Below, piece by piece: positions 32,865-41,470 of a stretch of 64,000 nt of DNA. The notes beneath the pieces were generated by a model. That model saw only the letters and a list, made by a program, of their open reading frames with translations. It was not told the origin of the DNA and did no database searches. Source of the stretch: Asbonarchaeum sp964517675. Lineage in GTDB: Archaea; Nanohalarchaeota; Nanosalinia; Nanosalinales; Nanoanaerosalinaceae. Made by a program: the position numbers and the translations under genes. The stretch spans positions 62,001-126,000 of the forward strand of contig CAZFEL010000001.1 of NCBI GenBank assembly GCA_964517675.1. The letters are read 5' to 3'. How positions within the stretch are numbered: position 1 is the first letter of the stretch; the number at the start of each line of letters is the position of its first letter.

Positions 32865-33584
32865 ATGAAAGGAGTTGTCCTCGCAGGCGGTCGCGGTACA
32901 CGACTGCGGCCCATGACACATGTCGTCAACAAGCACCTTCTACCAGTCTATGACGAACCGCTCATCTACTATCCGGTCAAGACACTGATAGGAGCCGGTA
33001 TCGATGAAATACTGATCATCAGCGGGCCAGAACACATCGGCAAGTACATCAGGCTGCTCGAGGAAGAGGACTTCGATGTAGACTTCTCCTACCGCGTCCA
33101 GAAGGAACCGAAGGGTATCGCCCATGCCGTCGGCATCGCAGAGGACTTCGTCGACGACGAGTTCGCGATGATGCTCGGGGACAACATCATCCTCGGCGAC
33201 GTCTCCGCGGAGATCGAGGAGTTCCAGGATTCCGATGACAAGGCAAAAATATTCCTCAAGGGGGTCGACCAGCCCGCAAGGTACGGCATCGCGGACGTCG
33301 AGGGCGACAGGATCGTGGAACTCGAGGAGAAACCCGACGACCCGGCATCGGACCTCGCCGTCATCGGCCTGTACCTGTACGACAGGGATGTCTTCAATAA
33401 AATCGAGACGCTGGAGCCGTCCGACCGTGGCGAGTACGAGATAACAGACGTCAACCAGCAGTACGTCGACGAAGGGACCCTCAAGTACGCGACCGTGGAG
33501 GGGCGGTGGTTCGACGCAGGAACGCCGGAAGGTCTCTTCCAGGCATCAAAGTACGCACGGGAACATAAATTGCCGCAAAATTAA
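32865..33584 (+). CDS. rfbA: Glucose-1-phosphate thymidylyltransferase
   Basis: 239 residues from the ATG giving MKGVVLAGGRGTRLRPMT, the complete nucleotidyltransferase signature. MLGDNII and YDRDVF are RmlA-type motifs, and KPDDPASDLAVIGLYLYD closes the sugar pocket. It makes dTDP-glucose for RfbB. A TTG start at 32844 would add seven residues and was rejected. Its intact GGxGTRL loop contrasts with the shortened loop of the RHH-fused homologue at 52885. Confidence 0.9.
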   Translation: MKGVVLAGGRGTRLRPMTHVVNKHLLPVYDEPLIYYPVKTLIGAGIDEILIISGPEHIGKYIRLLEEEDFDVDFSYRVQKEPKGIAHAVGIAEDFVDDEFAMMLGDNIILGDVSAEIEEFQDSDDKAKIFLKGVDQPARYGIADVEGDRIVELEEKPDDPASDLAVIGLYLYDRDVFNKIETLEPSDRGEYEITDVNQQYVDEGTLKYATVEGRWFDAGTPEGLFQASKYAREHKLPQN

Positions 33585-34414
33585 AGACGGTTCTTCATCT
33601 TTTCTCTTTGGCCTGTTACGTCAATATCAAAATCTCTCTTGAGCCTTTCGATATCACAACCAAACTCCTTAGTTATGAACGGCGGAGGGTTTTTCCACGT
33701 TATTTTTGCATCCTTACTTAGCTCGCTTTCAATCACCTCAATAACCTCATCCAGAGAAAATTGCTGGCCCGAACCCACATTATAGACTGTGTTCCGGCCT
33801 TCGCCCGCTATACTTTGAGAGAGGATTGTAAAAACATCGTAAACATCTATTAAATCAAGAGAAACTCCTGAATATAAACTAATGTTTTCTCCAGCTAATA
33901 TTTTATCCCTTAAATTACTAACAAGACCTCCTTCAATACCAAAAATATTTGTTAGGCGAAATATAACTGCCTCTTCCACCATATTTTTAACTAAAGACTC
34001 CCCCATCACTTTAGAACGCCCATAAACGTTAGACGGCTGCAAAGAATCTTCTTCATTGGCCTCGTTATTTGGCCCATATACCTCCCTACTGGAGAGAAAT
34101 ATAAGCCGGCATTCGTTCTCCATCTTCAAAATCGATTTGCAGACGTTATACGTGCCTTTGACATTTACATCAAAGCACTCAATGGGGCGATTCTCCGACT
34201 TCTTGACATCAGTTACTGCTGCAGCATGTACTACAACATCCGACCCTTCTAAAAAACCTCTCAAATCCTGATACTCTCTTACATCCCCCTTGATAGATCG
34301 ACAAACGCCATCATAATCTTGGTTATCAAAAACACAGACATCATGATCATCTGAAAGCCTTTCTGCAAGGTACTCTCCTAGAGAGCCCGCCCCCCCAGTT
34401 ATCGTTATTCTCAC
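33581..34414 (-). CDS. NAD-dependent sugar epimerase/dehydratase (SDR), AT-rich
   Basis: 277 residues. ITGGAGSLGEYLAERL (Rossmann turn), HAAAVTDV, SSREVYGPNN and VYGRSKVMGE (YxxxK) are extended-SDR motifs. It acts on a nucleotide sugar; the exact substrate is not evident. The gene is distinctly AT-rich, unlike rfbA, which it meets tail to tail with a 4-base overlap. It opens the AT-rich stretch that runs to about 38.1 kb and was probably acquired with its neighbours. Confidence 0.82.
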   Translation of the reverse strand: MRITITGGAGSLGEYLAERLSDDHDVCVFDNQDYDGVCRSIKGDVREYQDLRGFLEGSDVVVHAAAVTDVKKSENRPIECFDVNVKGTYNVCKSILKMENECRLIFLSSREVYGPNNEANEEDSLQPSNVYGRSKVMGESLVKNMVEEAVIFRLTNIFGIEGGLVSNLRDKILAGENISLYSGVSLDLIDVYDVFTILSQSIAGEGRNTVYNVGSGQQFSLDEVIEVIESELSKDAKITWKNPPPFITKEFGCDIERLKRDFDIDVTGQREKMKNRL

Positions 34415-34467
34415 ACTTTCAATACAAAAGGGAAACTATTTAGAATCTGACGGTCAATTGTATTTTT

Positions 34468-35523
34468 ATGGCAAATCTACTCTGTCTTGCCGATTCCGAT
34501 CCAGCAGGACCGAAAGCTGGCGGCATAGAAACATACATCAGAGAGCTTCTCCCCCGTTTGGCTCAGAATCACGAGGTACATCTTTTAGCTCCAGAAAACA
34601 CGTCTTCTATGCCACGTATTCATAAACACGATTTTAATAATATAAAAATTCGTTTAATCGATACTTTGTCTTTTTTTACCTTATTAACAATCAAAACGAC
34701 TCAAATTTGTAGAAAAAACGATATAGATATCGTTATTCCCACTAACACTTTCCCAACCGGAATTGCTGCAGTCATTAACAAAAAATTAACATCGACACCC
34801 ATACTTCAGAGCATCCAAGTTAGCCTTGAACACACACGCGGTACCAAAAGAACCCGGGAACTTCTAAACGGCATAGCCATCAAAAACGCAAATCGAATTC
34901 ATATACCTAACGCCTCCCTCAAAAAAACCATCGAAAAGAAGTATCAAAGGAGAAATGTAACAGTTATACCGAACGGTGTCGATACAGAGGAATTCAATCC
35001 AAAAAAACAGTACAAAACAAACGACATACTAAATATCATCTGTGTCGCCCACTACCGCCCCCCACAGAAACGCCAAGACATATTGATTGAGGCAGTAAAA
35101 GATTTAGACGGTGTGCAACTTACTCTGATAGGCAGCGACATGGATCAGTTAGAAAATAATTGCGATATCCCAAATAACGTCACTCTGCAGCAGCCCATTC
35201 CCCACAGCGAACTTTCAAAACGTTTACAGGAAGCAGATATATTTGCTCTTCCTTCAACATACGAAGGACAGCCTATAGCCGCTCTTGAAGCAATGTCATG
35301 CGGCCTTCCAATAATCGGGACAGAAATAGCTGGTCTTATTCAAATTGTCGAAGAGAATGGAAAACTAACAGAGTTAAACGCCGAAAGCTTCAAATCAGTT
35401 ATAGAAGAAGCAAAATCATGGAATCTGGAAGAAATGGGAAAGGAGTCACGAAAAATAGCAAAAACACATTCCTGGGACAATATAGCCGATTCCTTTGAAT
35501 CGATTATACAAGAGACACTATGA
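34468..35523 (+). CDS. Family 4 glycosyltransferase, AT-rich
   Basis: 351 residues. SDPAGPKAGGIETYIRELLPRLAQ opens the fold; VIPNGVDTEEF, CVAHYRPPQKRQDILIEAVKDL and FALPSTYEGQPIAALEAMSCGLPIIGTEIAG give the donor site. Codons favour A and T strongly, and the protein has more Lys and Asn than its neighbours, both signs of transfer. It is coupled by an ATGA overlap to the first of the small AlkP genes. Confidence 0.87.
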   Translation: MANLLCLADSDPAGPKAGGIETYIRELLPRLAQNHEVHLLAPENTSSMPRIHKHDFNNIKIRLIDTLSFFTLLTIKTTQICRKNDIDIVIPTNTFPTGIAAVINKKLTSTPILQSIQVSLEHTRGTKRTRELLNGIAIKNANRIHIPNASLKKTIEKKYQRRNVTVIPNGVDTEEFNPKKQYKTNDILNIICVAHYRPPQKRQDILIEAVKDLDGVQLTLIGSDMDQLENNCDIPNNVTLQQPIPHSELSKRLQEADIFALPSTYEGQPIAALEAMSCGLPIIGTEIAGLIQIVEENGKLTELNAESFKSVIEEAKSWNLEEMGKESRKIAKTHSWDNIADSFESIIQETL

Positions 35524-36410
35524 ATCCTCCTACAAAAAACGACGTGCTAGTTGTGGCATTCGACGGTGCTGATTACGAATATATTAGTAAAAATAACATG
35601 AGCAAGCTGAAACAAAAGGAATTTGGTAGGATTGACAATGATACAAAAATCTCTCAGCGAGTCACATCGGAACTATTTGCGAGCTTTATAACGGGTCAGA
35701 CACAGGAAGAGCACACGGCCGAAGGTTTACGACGGTACGAGAACGAAAAGATAGATTGGTTTGAATCGAAGTTAGGAAAAAAATGGCCTCTCATCAAATT
35801 TAGAGGGATAAGAGAAACGTTGTACGAAAATATCAATACCATTTCCGGCGGTTATAAGAGGACATATAAAAAAAGCGATCTCGCCAAAGAAACTCTTTTT
35901 GAGAAAATAGAGAATAGTAAAGCCCTTAATGTCCCGAGTTACAGCGAAAATAGCTGGATAGATATGTGGGCGGCAATAATTTTGAAAAAACACGGTGTTA
36001 ATTCCGTTCTCCGCCATGCAAATGCAGAATTTAATTACAGAAAAAAAGAACTTTTTGATTCCTTGGAAAATGACTATAATCTCCTCATGGCACATTTCCA
36101 CTATATAGACACGATTCAAGATCTTTTCCACAAATTCAACACCGAACAAGGAGGGAAAGAAAAAATAAAAGAGGCTTACAAGGAAACTAGCGAATTAGCA
36201 GGCGAAATACGCCAGAATGCTAAATTTGATACAGTTATTTTCATGTCAGATCACGGCCTGCCCGAGGGAAACGAACATAATAAAAACGCCTTCTACAGCT
36301 GCAACCACGAACTCTTCCCAGACACAACACCACACATCACCGACTTCCACGACAAAATCCTCGAACTAACCGACACCCCCGAATCAGAAGTAGGAGGCAT
36401 CGATGTATGA
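35520..36410 (+). CDS. Small alkaline-phosphatase-superfamily protein (AT-rich), ends GIDV
   Basis: 296 residues. VVAFDGADYEY supplies the first metal Asp, RVTSELFASFITG the nucleophile Thr region, and FMSDHGLPEGNEH the second metal pair; a late PHITDFHDKI segment holds a further His. This is a compact form of the type I phosphodiesterase/AlkP fold, without signal peptide, so cytosolic. The protein ends VGGIDV. Most of the gene is AT-rich, but the last 130 bases are GC-rich and include 68 bases identical to the next gene. Substrate unknown. ATGA overlaps on both sides. Confidence 0.75.
   Translation: MNPPTKNDVLVVAFDGADYEYISKNNMSKLKQKEFGRIDNDTKISQRVTSELFASFITGQTQEEHTAEGLRRYENEKIDWFESKLGKKWPLIKFRGIRETLYENINTISGGYKRTYKKSDLAKETLFEKIENSKALNVPSYSENSWIDMWAAIILKKHGVNSVLRHANAEFNYRKKELFDSLENDYNLLMAHFHYIDTIQDLFHKFNTEQGGKEKIKEAYKETSELAGEIRQNAKFDTVIFMSDHGLPEGNEHNKNAFYSCNHELFPDTTPHITDFHDKILELTDTPESEVGGIDV
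36285..36352 (+). repeat. 68-bp perfect direct repeat shared by two AlkP genes
   Basis: 36285-36352 is identical to 37145-37212. Both encode the AFYSCNHELFPDTTPHITDFH stretch near the C-terminus of adjacent paralogues. Surrounding bases are diverged, pointing to gene conversion or recombination. Confidence 0.85.
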
Positions 36411-37270
36411 GCATCCTCATCGTCGCTTTCGATGGCCTTGATTACGACCTGATAGAAGAATATGGATGCAATACGATCAAACAAGATGAATTCGGGGGCA
36501 TCGATAATCAGACGGACATTGCCATCCAAGTTACCTCAGAGCTTTTTGCATCTTTCCTCACAGGAAAAACGTGGAGAGAACACGGTATCATAGGTCTGGA
36601 TATATACCGAAACGAAACTCTCGAAAGCCTCGAAAGACTCAACAAATACAAAATTTTCAGGAAATTCAGCGGCCTAAGGAAACGTTTCTACAAGCATATT
36701 CCTTTCCTCGACGGGAGCCGCCGGCATGTCACCCAGGAAGACTACGACAGTCCGACATTCCTTGATACCATAGAAGACAGTATAGCCATCGGTGTACGAT
36801 CCTACAGTAAAGGGTACAAGAACAAGGTTATGCAAATTCTGCAGGACCATAGCCTCGAAGAGGCCGAAGAGGAACTTGAACGTTTCGAAAAATGCAAGAG
36901 AATAGAACTGTATGATGCCCTTGAGGAAAAATATAATCTCATCATGGCCCACTTCCACAAACCCGACCACATCCACCACTGGTACTGGGAGGTCGGGAAG
37001 ATGGACAAGGTCGAGGAGACCTACCACGAGATGGACGAGCTCGCGAAAGATATCAAGGAGAAAGCCGAGGCCAACGACTTCGACACCATCATCTTCATGT
37101 CAGATCACGGCCTCCCCAATGTCGAACACGGCGGCCACAACGAGAACGCCTTCTACAGCTGCAACCACGAACTCTTCCCAGACACAACACCACACATCAC
37201 CGACTTCCACGAAAAGATTCTCGAACTGACAAATAGTAAGGACCCTGAAATCAGGATGGTCGATATTTAA
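36407..37270 (+). CDS. Small alkaline-phosphatase-superfamily protein, ends MVDI
   Basis: 287 residues, paralogue of the gene before it. ILIVAFDGLDYDL, QVTSELFASFLTGKTWREHGI, AHFHKPDHIHHWYW and FMSDHGLPNVEHGGHNENAFYS carry the AlkP metal and nucleophile residues in order. No signal peptide. The 3' third is GC-rich and the 5' part intermediate. It ends EIRMVDI, a variant of the GIDI/GIDV tail. Start and stop overlap the neighbours (ATGA on the left; the stop shares bases with the next ATG). Confidence 0.78.
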   Translation: MSILIVAFDGLDYDLIEEYGCNTIKQDEFGGIDNQTDIAIQVTSELFASFLTGKTWREHGIIGLDIYRNETLESLERLNKYKIFRKFSGLRKRFYKHIPFLDGSRRHVTQEDYDSPTFLDTIEDSIAIGVRSYSKGYKNKVMQILQDHSLEEAEEELERFEKCKRIELYDALEEKYNLIMAHFHKPDHIHHWYWEVGKMDKVEETYHEMDELAKDIKEKAEANDFDTIIFMSDHGLPNVEHGGHNENAFYSCNHELFPDTTPHITDFHEKILELTNSKDPEIRMVDI

Positions 37271-38084
37271 TGGGCTACAACAGTTGGACGGATAAAGATT
37301 GGAAACGTATTATTAGGAGACTCCGAAAGGGGATATTCAAACCCTTTCTCACAAAAATATATCAGCCCATATTTCGATTAATAGGAAACGACGGAATTGA
37401 TGTTGTGGAAAAGAAGTGGGATATCCTTATTATTCTTGATGCATGTCGATATGATGTTTTTGAGGAGGTTAATTGGCTTGATGGTGATCTAGAAAAAGTC
37501 AGAAGCAAAGGATCAAAAACATATGAATGGTTAAACAAGAATTTCGCCGATTATTATGATGACATCGTCTACGTAACAGCGAATGGCTTCATATCTCCTT
37601 ATAAGGATGACGGAAGCGGTTTTGACTCAGATGAGCATTTCTTTAAGACAGTACCCGTATATCTTGACGATGAAGCTCAAGAAAAGGGTGTAACAAGACC
37701 AGAAGCAGTTACAGCGGCAGCAGAAAAGGCTGTAAAAGAACATCCTGAAAAGAGGATTATCGTACATTATGTCCAACCTCATGACCCCTATATAGGCGAA
37801 CCTTCAATTTCACTTGAACAAGGAGATATAGAGGATCCGCTCGAATATCCTCTTCAGGAAAATTCCTGGGAAGCATATAAAGCAAATCTAGAGCGGGTGT
37901 TGAAATCAGTAGAAGGATTTCTAACCGACCTAGATGGGTGTGTAGTGATAACATCAGATCATGGCGAAGCCTTCGGAGAAGGGGTATCGTGAGGCACCCA
38001 CACGAAGTATATATTGATGCTCTAGTTGAAGTTCCATGGTTCATCGTCAGTGACAAGAGTCCGGAGGCTGGTATCGACGTATGA
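37270..38084 (+). pseudogene. Sulfatase-like AlkP-superfamily gene broken by a one-base frameshift
   Basis: Reads intact to VVITSDHGEAFGEG and then stops at 37990-37992. One extra base in the GGGG run at 37981-37984 would restore the frame, giving ...GEGGIVRHPHEVYIDALVEVPWF and ending SPEAGIDV at 38084, for about 271 residues. IILDACRYDVFEEV and the SKGSKTYEWL block are typical of archaeal sulfatase-like hydrolases near glycan genes. The restored end carries the same GIDV tail as its paralogues, which supports the repair. Either a true recent mutation or a homopolymer sequencing error. Confidence 0.75.
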
Positions 38085-38134
38085 TCCCCTCCAAAATATA
38101 TGCGGTCAAGAAGCTGTAACTCATCGAGGATAGC

Positions 38135-38980
38135 ATGGGACCAACGACAAAGGGAGATATGGAATGGAGGGAAAAAGCCAACCTCATGTTCTATCGTCGT
38201 GTATACTCCCGGTATAAGCATGTCAGAGGGATGAACTGGTTGAAAAGGAGGATTAATGAATTCAGTCTCAGGCGATACCAAGATGTCCACGGAACACCAC
38301 TGACCGATATGGGATGGGATCATACGATAATTCTCGATGCCTGCAGGCATGATCTGTACGAAGAAGTGAATGGGTCGACCGAGTACAGGTACTCGGCAGA
38401 GCCGGCAACCCCGAAATACATCGCAACGAACTTTGAGGAGAAACAAGAGGATATCGTATACCTCACCGGCCACCCGCGGTTGACAGATACCAAACTTGAG
38501 GACAATATCGGAAAGACGGATATCTGTCATGAACGCATCCTCATTGACAGCATCGAACCTAAAGAACTCGTGCAAGCAGTAGAAGAAGCTCGGGATAAAT
38601 ATCCCGATAAGAGGATGATCATCCACTTCATGCCCCCTCATGTTCCTTTTCAAGGACACGATTGGCCAGAGGATATCAAAGAGAGACTCGATAGAGGAAA
38701 AACGAGCGAGAACCAGCTAGCAGCTTCAGGCATCATAACCCCCGAACAGTATTGGACAGCATACCGCGATAACCTTGCATATGTCATGCCCTACGTCGAA
38801 GAGACCATTGATATGCTGACCGGAACAATCGTTATCACAGGAGATCACGCCAACCTAGTGGGGGAGGGCGGCATCTTTGGCCACCCCTTCGACCATCACC
38901 CAGAGCCCTTGAAAAAGGTCCCTTACGATGTAAGAGAACGTGAGGAACGGAAAAGCACACTAGACCAGATAGAAGTATAG
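38135..38980 (+). CDS. Sulfatase-like AlkP-superfamily protein, ends QIEV
   Basis: 281 residues. TIILDACRHDLYEEV with SAEPATPKYIATNF (Asp and Thr of the active site), IIHFMPPHVPF and VITGDHANLVGEGGIFGHPFDHHPE match the preceding gene's family and include the HP motif lost there by frameshift. The SDHG motif is GDHA here. No signal peptide. It ends TLDQIEV. Composition is intermediate between the AT-rich block and the GC-rich flank. Likely acts on a phosphate or sulfate ester in the glycan pathway; the reaction is not known. Confidence 0.75.
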   Translation: MGPTTKGDMEWREKANLMFYRRVYSRYKHVRGMNWLKRRINEFSLRRYQDVHGTPLTDMGWDHTIILDACRHDLYEEVNGSTEYRYSAEPATPKYIATNFEEKQEDIVYLTGHPRLTDTKLEDNIGKTDICHERILIDSIEPKELVQAVEEARDKYPDKRMIIHFMPPHVPFQGHDWPEDIKERLDRGKTSENQLAASGIITPEQYWTAYRDNLAYVMPYVEETIDMLTGTIVITGDHANLVGEGGIFGHPFDHHPEPLKKVPYDVREREERKSTLDQIEV

Positions 38981-38989
38981 GAGAATTAT

Positions 38990-39859
38990 ATGACCCACTT
39001 CGACCGCATCATCATCATCGCCTTCGACGGCCTCGATCACGAGAAGATCCAGCAATACGACTGCAAAAACGTCATGCAGGAGGAGTTCGGCCGGATTGAT
39101 CTCTCCGACATGCCGATGGTCACCGGGCCGCTGTGGTCCTCGTTCATCACTGGTGTCTATCCCGACGACCACAGCGTCAAAAAGACGATGAACTGGACCG
39201 ATGACCGGGTCCAGCGGTTCGAGAACCTCGTCCACGGCAATCCCTTGTTCACCTTCTGGAAGGGCATCCGGTGGACCGTCTTCCGCAACCTCGATTCCCT
39301 CAACGCCGAGGTCCTCGGCGCCTACCGGGACAACCTTGAGGTCGATACCACCATTTTCGAGGACATCGAGCCCTCGATCGCAGTCAACGTTCCGGGATAT
39401 AGAATCAACACCGCGCTCACACGCATCAAGATAGCGAAGGCAATCGGCAAGGACGCCCCGATCCCCAAGCATGTTATGGAGCGGGACATCGACGCCGAGT
39501 TCATGAAGCGGAAGAAAGAGACCTTCGAGGCACTCGAGGACGACTTCGCGCTCATGATGTCCCACTTCCACAAGCCCGATTTCATGCAACACCTGTTCGC
39601 CTTCGACCAGGAGAAAGAGGAAGCCGTCTACCGAGAGATGGACGACCTTGCGGCAAAGATCCTCAAGAAGACCACAGACGATGACCTCGTCATCTTCTGC
39701 TCCGACCACGGGCTCGAGGACGGCGGGCACCGGGACCAGGCATTCTACTCGCTCAACCACGATCTCGGGTGGGAGAACCCGCACATCACCGAGTTCAGAG
39801 ACCTACTCAGCGAGATCGAGGTCAGAAAAGCATCCGACATGAGCGGTATCGACATCTGA
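38990..39859 (+). CDS. Small alkaline-phosphatase-superfamily protein (GC-rich), ends GIDI
   Basis: 289 residues, GC-rich paralogue of the genes at 35520 and 36407. IIAFDGLDHEK, MVTGPLWSSFITGVYPDDHSV, SHFHKPDFMQHLF and FCSDHGLEDGGHRDQAFYS align with them position by position. Ends ASDMSGIDI. Cytosolic by lack of signal peptide. It meets the flippase gene tail to tail with a single-base gap. Confidence 0.78.
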   Translation: MTHFDRIIIIAFDGLDHEKIQQYDCKNVMQEEFGRIDLSDMPMVTGPLWSSFITGVYPDDHSVKKTMNWTDDRVQRFENLVHGNPLFTFWKGIRWTVFRNLDSLNAEVLGAYRDNLEVDTTIFEDIEPSIAVNVPGYRINTALTRIKIAKAIGKDAPIPKHVMERDIDAEFMKRKKETFEALEDDFALMMSHFHKPDFMQHLFAFDQEKEEAVYREMDDLAAKILKKTTDDDLVIFCSDHGLEDGGHRDQAFYSLNHDLGWENPHITEFRDLLSEIEVRKASDMSGIDI

Positions 39860-39860
39860 G

Positions 39861-41408
39861 TCAGCTGAACCTGTGAACGATCTTTTCGATGATCTCCAGC
39901 TCCAACCCTGTCTTCTCACGTATCTCACGGAGAATCATCAGGTCTTCCTCTTCAAGCACCCGCAGCACCAGCAACAGACCGACATAGATCAGACCGAACA
40001 CAGCCATGTCGATCACAAAGAACCACAGAGGCGTCACCTCGAACAGGAAGTTGGACAGCCACCAGACCACTCCAACAGCCACCGAAGAAGCCACAGCAGC
40101 CTTCAGGATGGAAAGACGGAACGGGAACGCCTCCATCTTCCACGAAACAATCACCAGACCGATCATCGCAGATACAACCTGTGCCGTCGTCGAGGCGATA
40201 GCAGCACCCATCGCACCCATCGACGGTATCAGCCACCAGTTCAGTCCAGCATTCAGCGTCGCCAGGACCGCAGACAGCCCAAAGATGACCTTCGTCCGAT
40301 CCGTCGCCTTAAATATGTTTCTAAACGGGCCAGATATCGCCCCAAGAAGGAATCCAAACGACAGGACCCGCAAGACATCATCAACCACATAGTACTCCGA
40401 ACCGAAAATCACCAGAACTGCACGCGGGAACGCCATGAAGACAGCAAATATCGGGAGAGAGACCAGAGCCACCCACTTCGTTACCGTCTGGTACACCGAA
40501 TCGAGTTCTTCCAGATCGCCTTCTGCGATCATCCGTGATGCGTTCGACAGGAAGATGCTGGCGAACAGCCCAATACCGATTGTCAGGAGATTGGCAAACG
40601 GGTACGCCGCCTGGTACAGCCCCACCTCACGAGACCCACTGAAGAACTGGAGCATGAACGTATCGATGTGGCCCAGCACGATACCGAACAGCCCGGCCGC
40701 CAGCAACGGCCAGGAAAAGTGGAAGAGTTCAGAGAAATCATATTTAGCAGGAGCCACATGCGAGAAAAGACCAGGAATCAATTTTCGTGCATAATAAGCG
40801 GCAAGGATGATGCCAGAACCCATCGAAAACGCATAAGCGAAAGAAGCCCCTATATAACCGTAACTCGCCCAGACAAGTACAGCAGCAATAGCAACCCGAG
40901 ACACGTTCGCCCAGATATTGTTCACGTACACATTGTACTGCATCTGCTCGAATGCATCCGCAACGTTCGACAGGATAGAGGTATGCACCGAAAGCGGGAT
41001 GATCACTGCCACCATCCGGACCGGCCACAGAGCACGCGGCTCATGGAACACGTTCTCGACCAGCCACGGTGCGGCCAGATAGACACCGACACCCATAAGG
41101 ACAGACGGTACTGTCGCGATGATCAGCCCCGTCCGCAACGTCCCCCGGACCCCCTCCATATCCTCCTCACCGCGGTACGAAGCCATGAACTTCTGGACGC
41201 CCTGTGGTATACCCACGGCTCCAATCTGGCTCGCCACCGCGTACACTGCCACCATGACAGAGATAACACCGTACTCCTCGGGACCGAGATACCGGCCGAC
41301 AAGCACGCGGTACAGGAGGCCGAAGAACTTCGAGATGATCGTCCCCGCGAGCACGATCATCCCGCCCTTGAAGATCGACTTCAGCGCACGGTCCTTCCCC
41401 GAGGACAT
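39861..41408 (-). CDS. Polysaccharide flippase (Wzx/MATE-like, PST family)
   Basis: 515 residues with about 12-14 hydrophobic segments. The start GGMIVLAGTIISKFFGLLYRVLVGRYLGPEEYGVISVM is typical of oligosaccharide flippases (family MOP/PST). It probably turns lipid-linked glycans across the membrane. The ATG at 41408 is chosen because a CTTTTATAC box lies 28 bases upstream; the longer frame would read through that promoter. It is divergent from the AlkP gene at 41471 and shares its TATA element. Confidence 0.88.
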   Translation of the reverse strand: MSSGKDRALKSIFKGGMIVLAGTIISKFFGLLYRVLVGRYLGPEEYGVISVMVAVYAVASQIGAVGIPQGVQKFMASYRGEEDMEGVRGTLRTGLIIATVPSVLMGVGVYLAAPWLVENVFHEPRALWPVRMVAVIIPLSVHTSILSNVADAFEQMQYNVYVNNIWANVSRVAIAAVLVWASYGYIGASFAYAFSMGSGIILAAYYARKLIPGLFSHVAPAKYDFSELFHFSWPLLAAGLFGIVLGHIDTFMLQFFSGSREVGLYQAAYPFANLLTIGIGLFASIFLSNASRMIAEGDLEELDSVYQTVTKWVALVSLPIFAVFMAFPRAVLVIFGSEYYVVDDVLRVLSFGFLLGAISGPFRNIFKATDRTKVIFGLSAVLATLNAGLNWWLIPSMGAMGAAIASTTAQVVSAMIGLVIVSWKMEAFPFRLSILKAAVASSVAVGVVWWLSNFLFEVTPLWFFVIDMAVFGLIYVGLLLVLRVLEEEDLMILREIREKTGLELEIIEKIVHRFS

Positions 41409-41431
41409 GAGGATAGACTTCCTCGTCCAAC

Positions 41432-41440
41432 GTATAAAAG
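41432..41440. promoter_or_regulatory. Candidate bidirectional TATA box between flippase and AlkP gene
   Basis: GTATAAAAG on the plus strand is CTTTTATAC on the minus strand. The flippase start lies 28 bases away on one side and the AlkP start 35 on the other, so a single element appears to serve both genes. Confidence 0.5.
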
Positions 41441-41470
41441 ACACCGGACAGCATCACCTCCCGGACAACG

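Noticed and set aside
37145..37212. The 68-bp repeat as a mobile element end
   Set aside because: It is in frame inside two paralogous genes and encodes conserved residues, so gene conversion is the better reading.
33581..38100. Insertion sequence or provirus as cause of the AT-rich block
   Set aside because: No transposase, integrase, inverted terminal repeats or phage genes are visible; all genes are glycan-related, so cassette exchange by homologous recombination is simpler.
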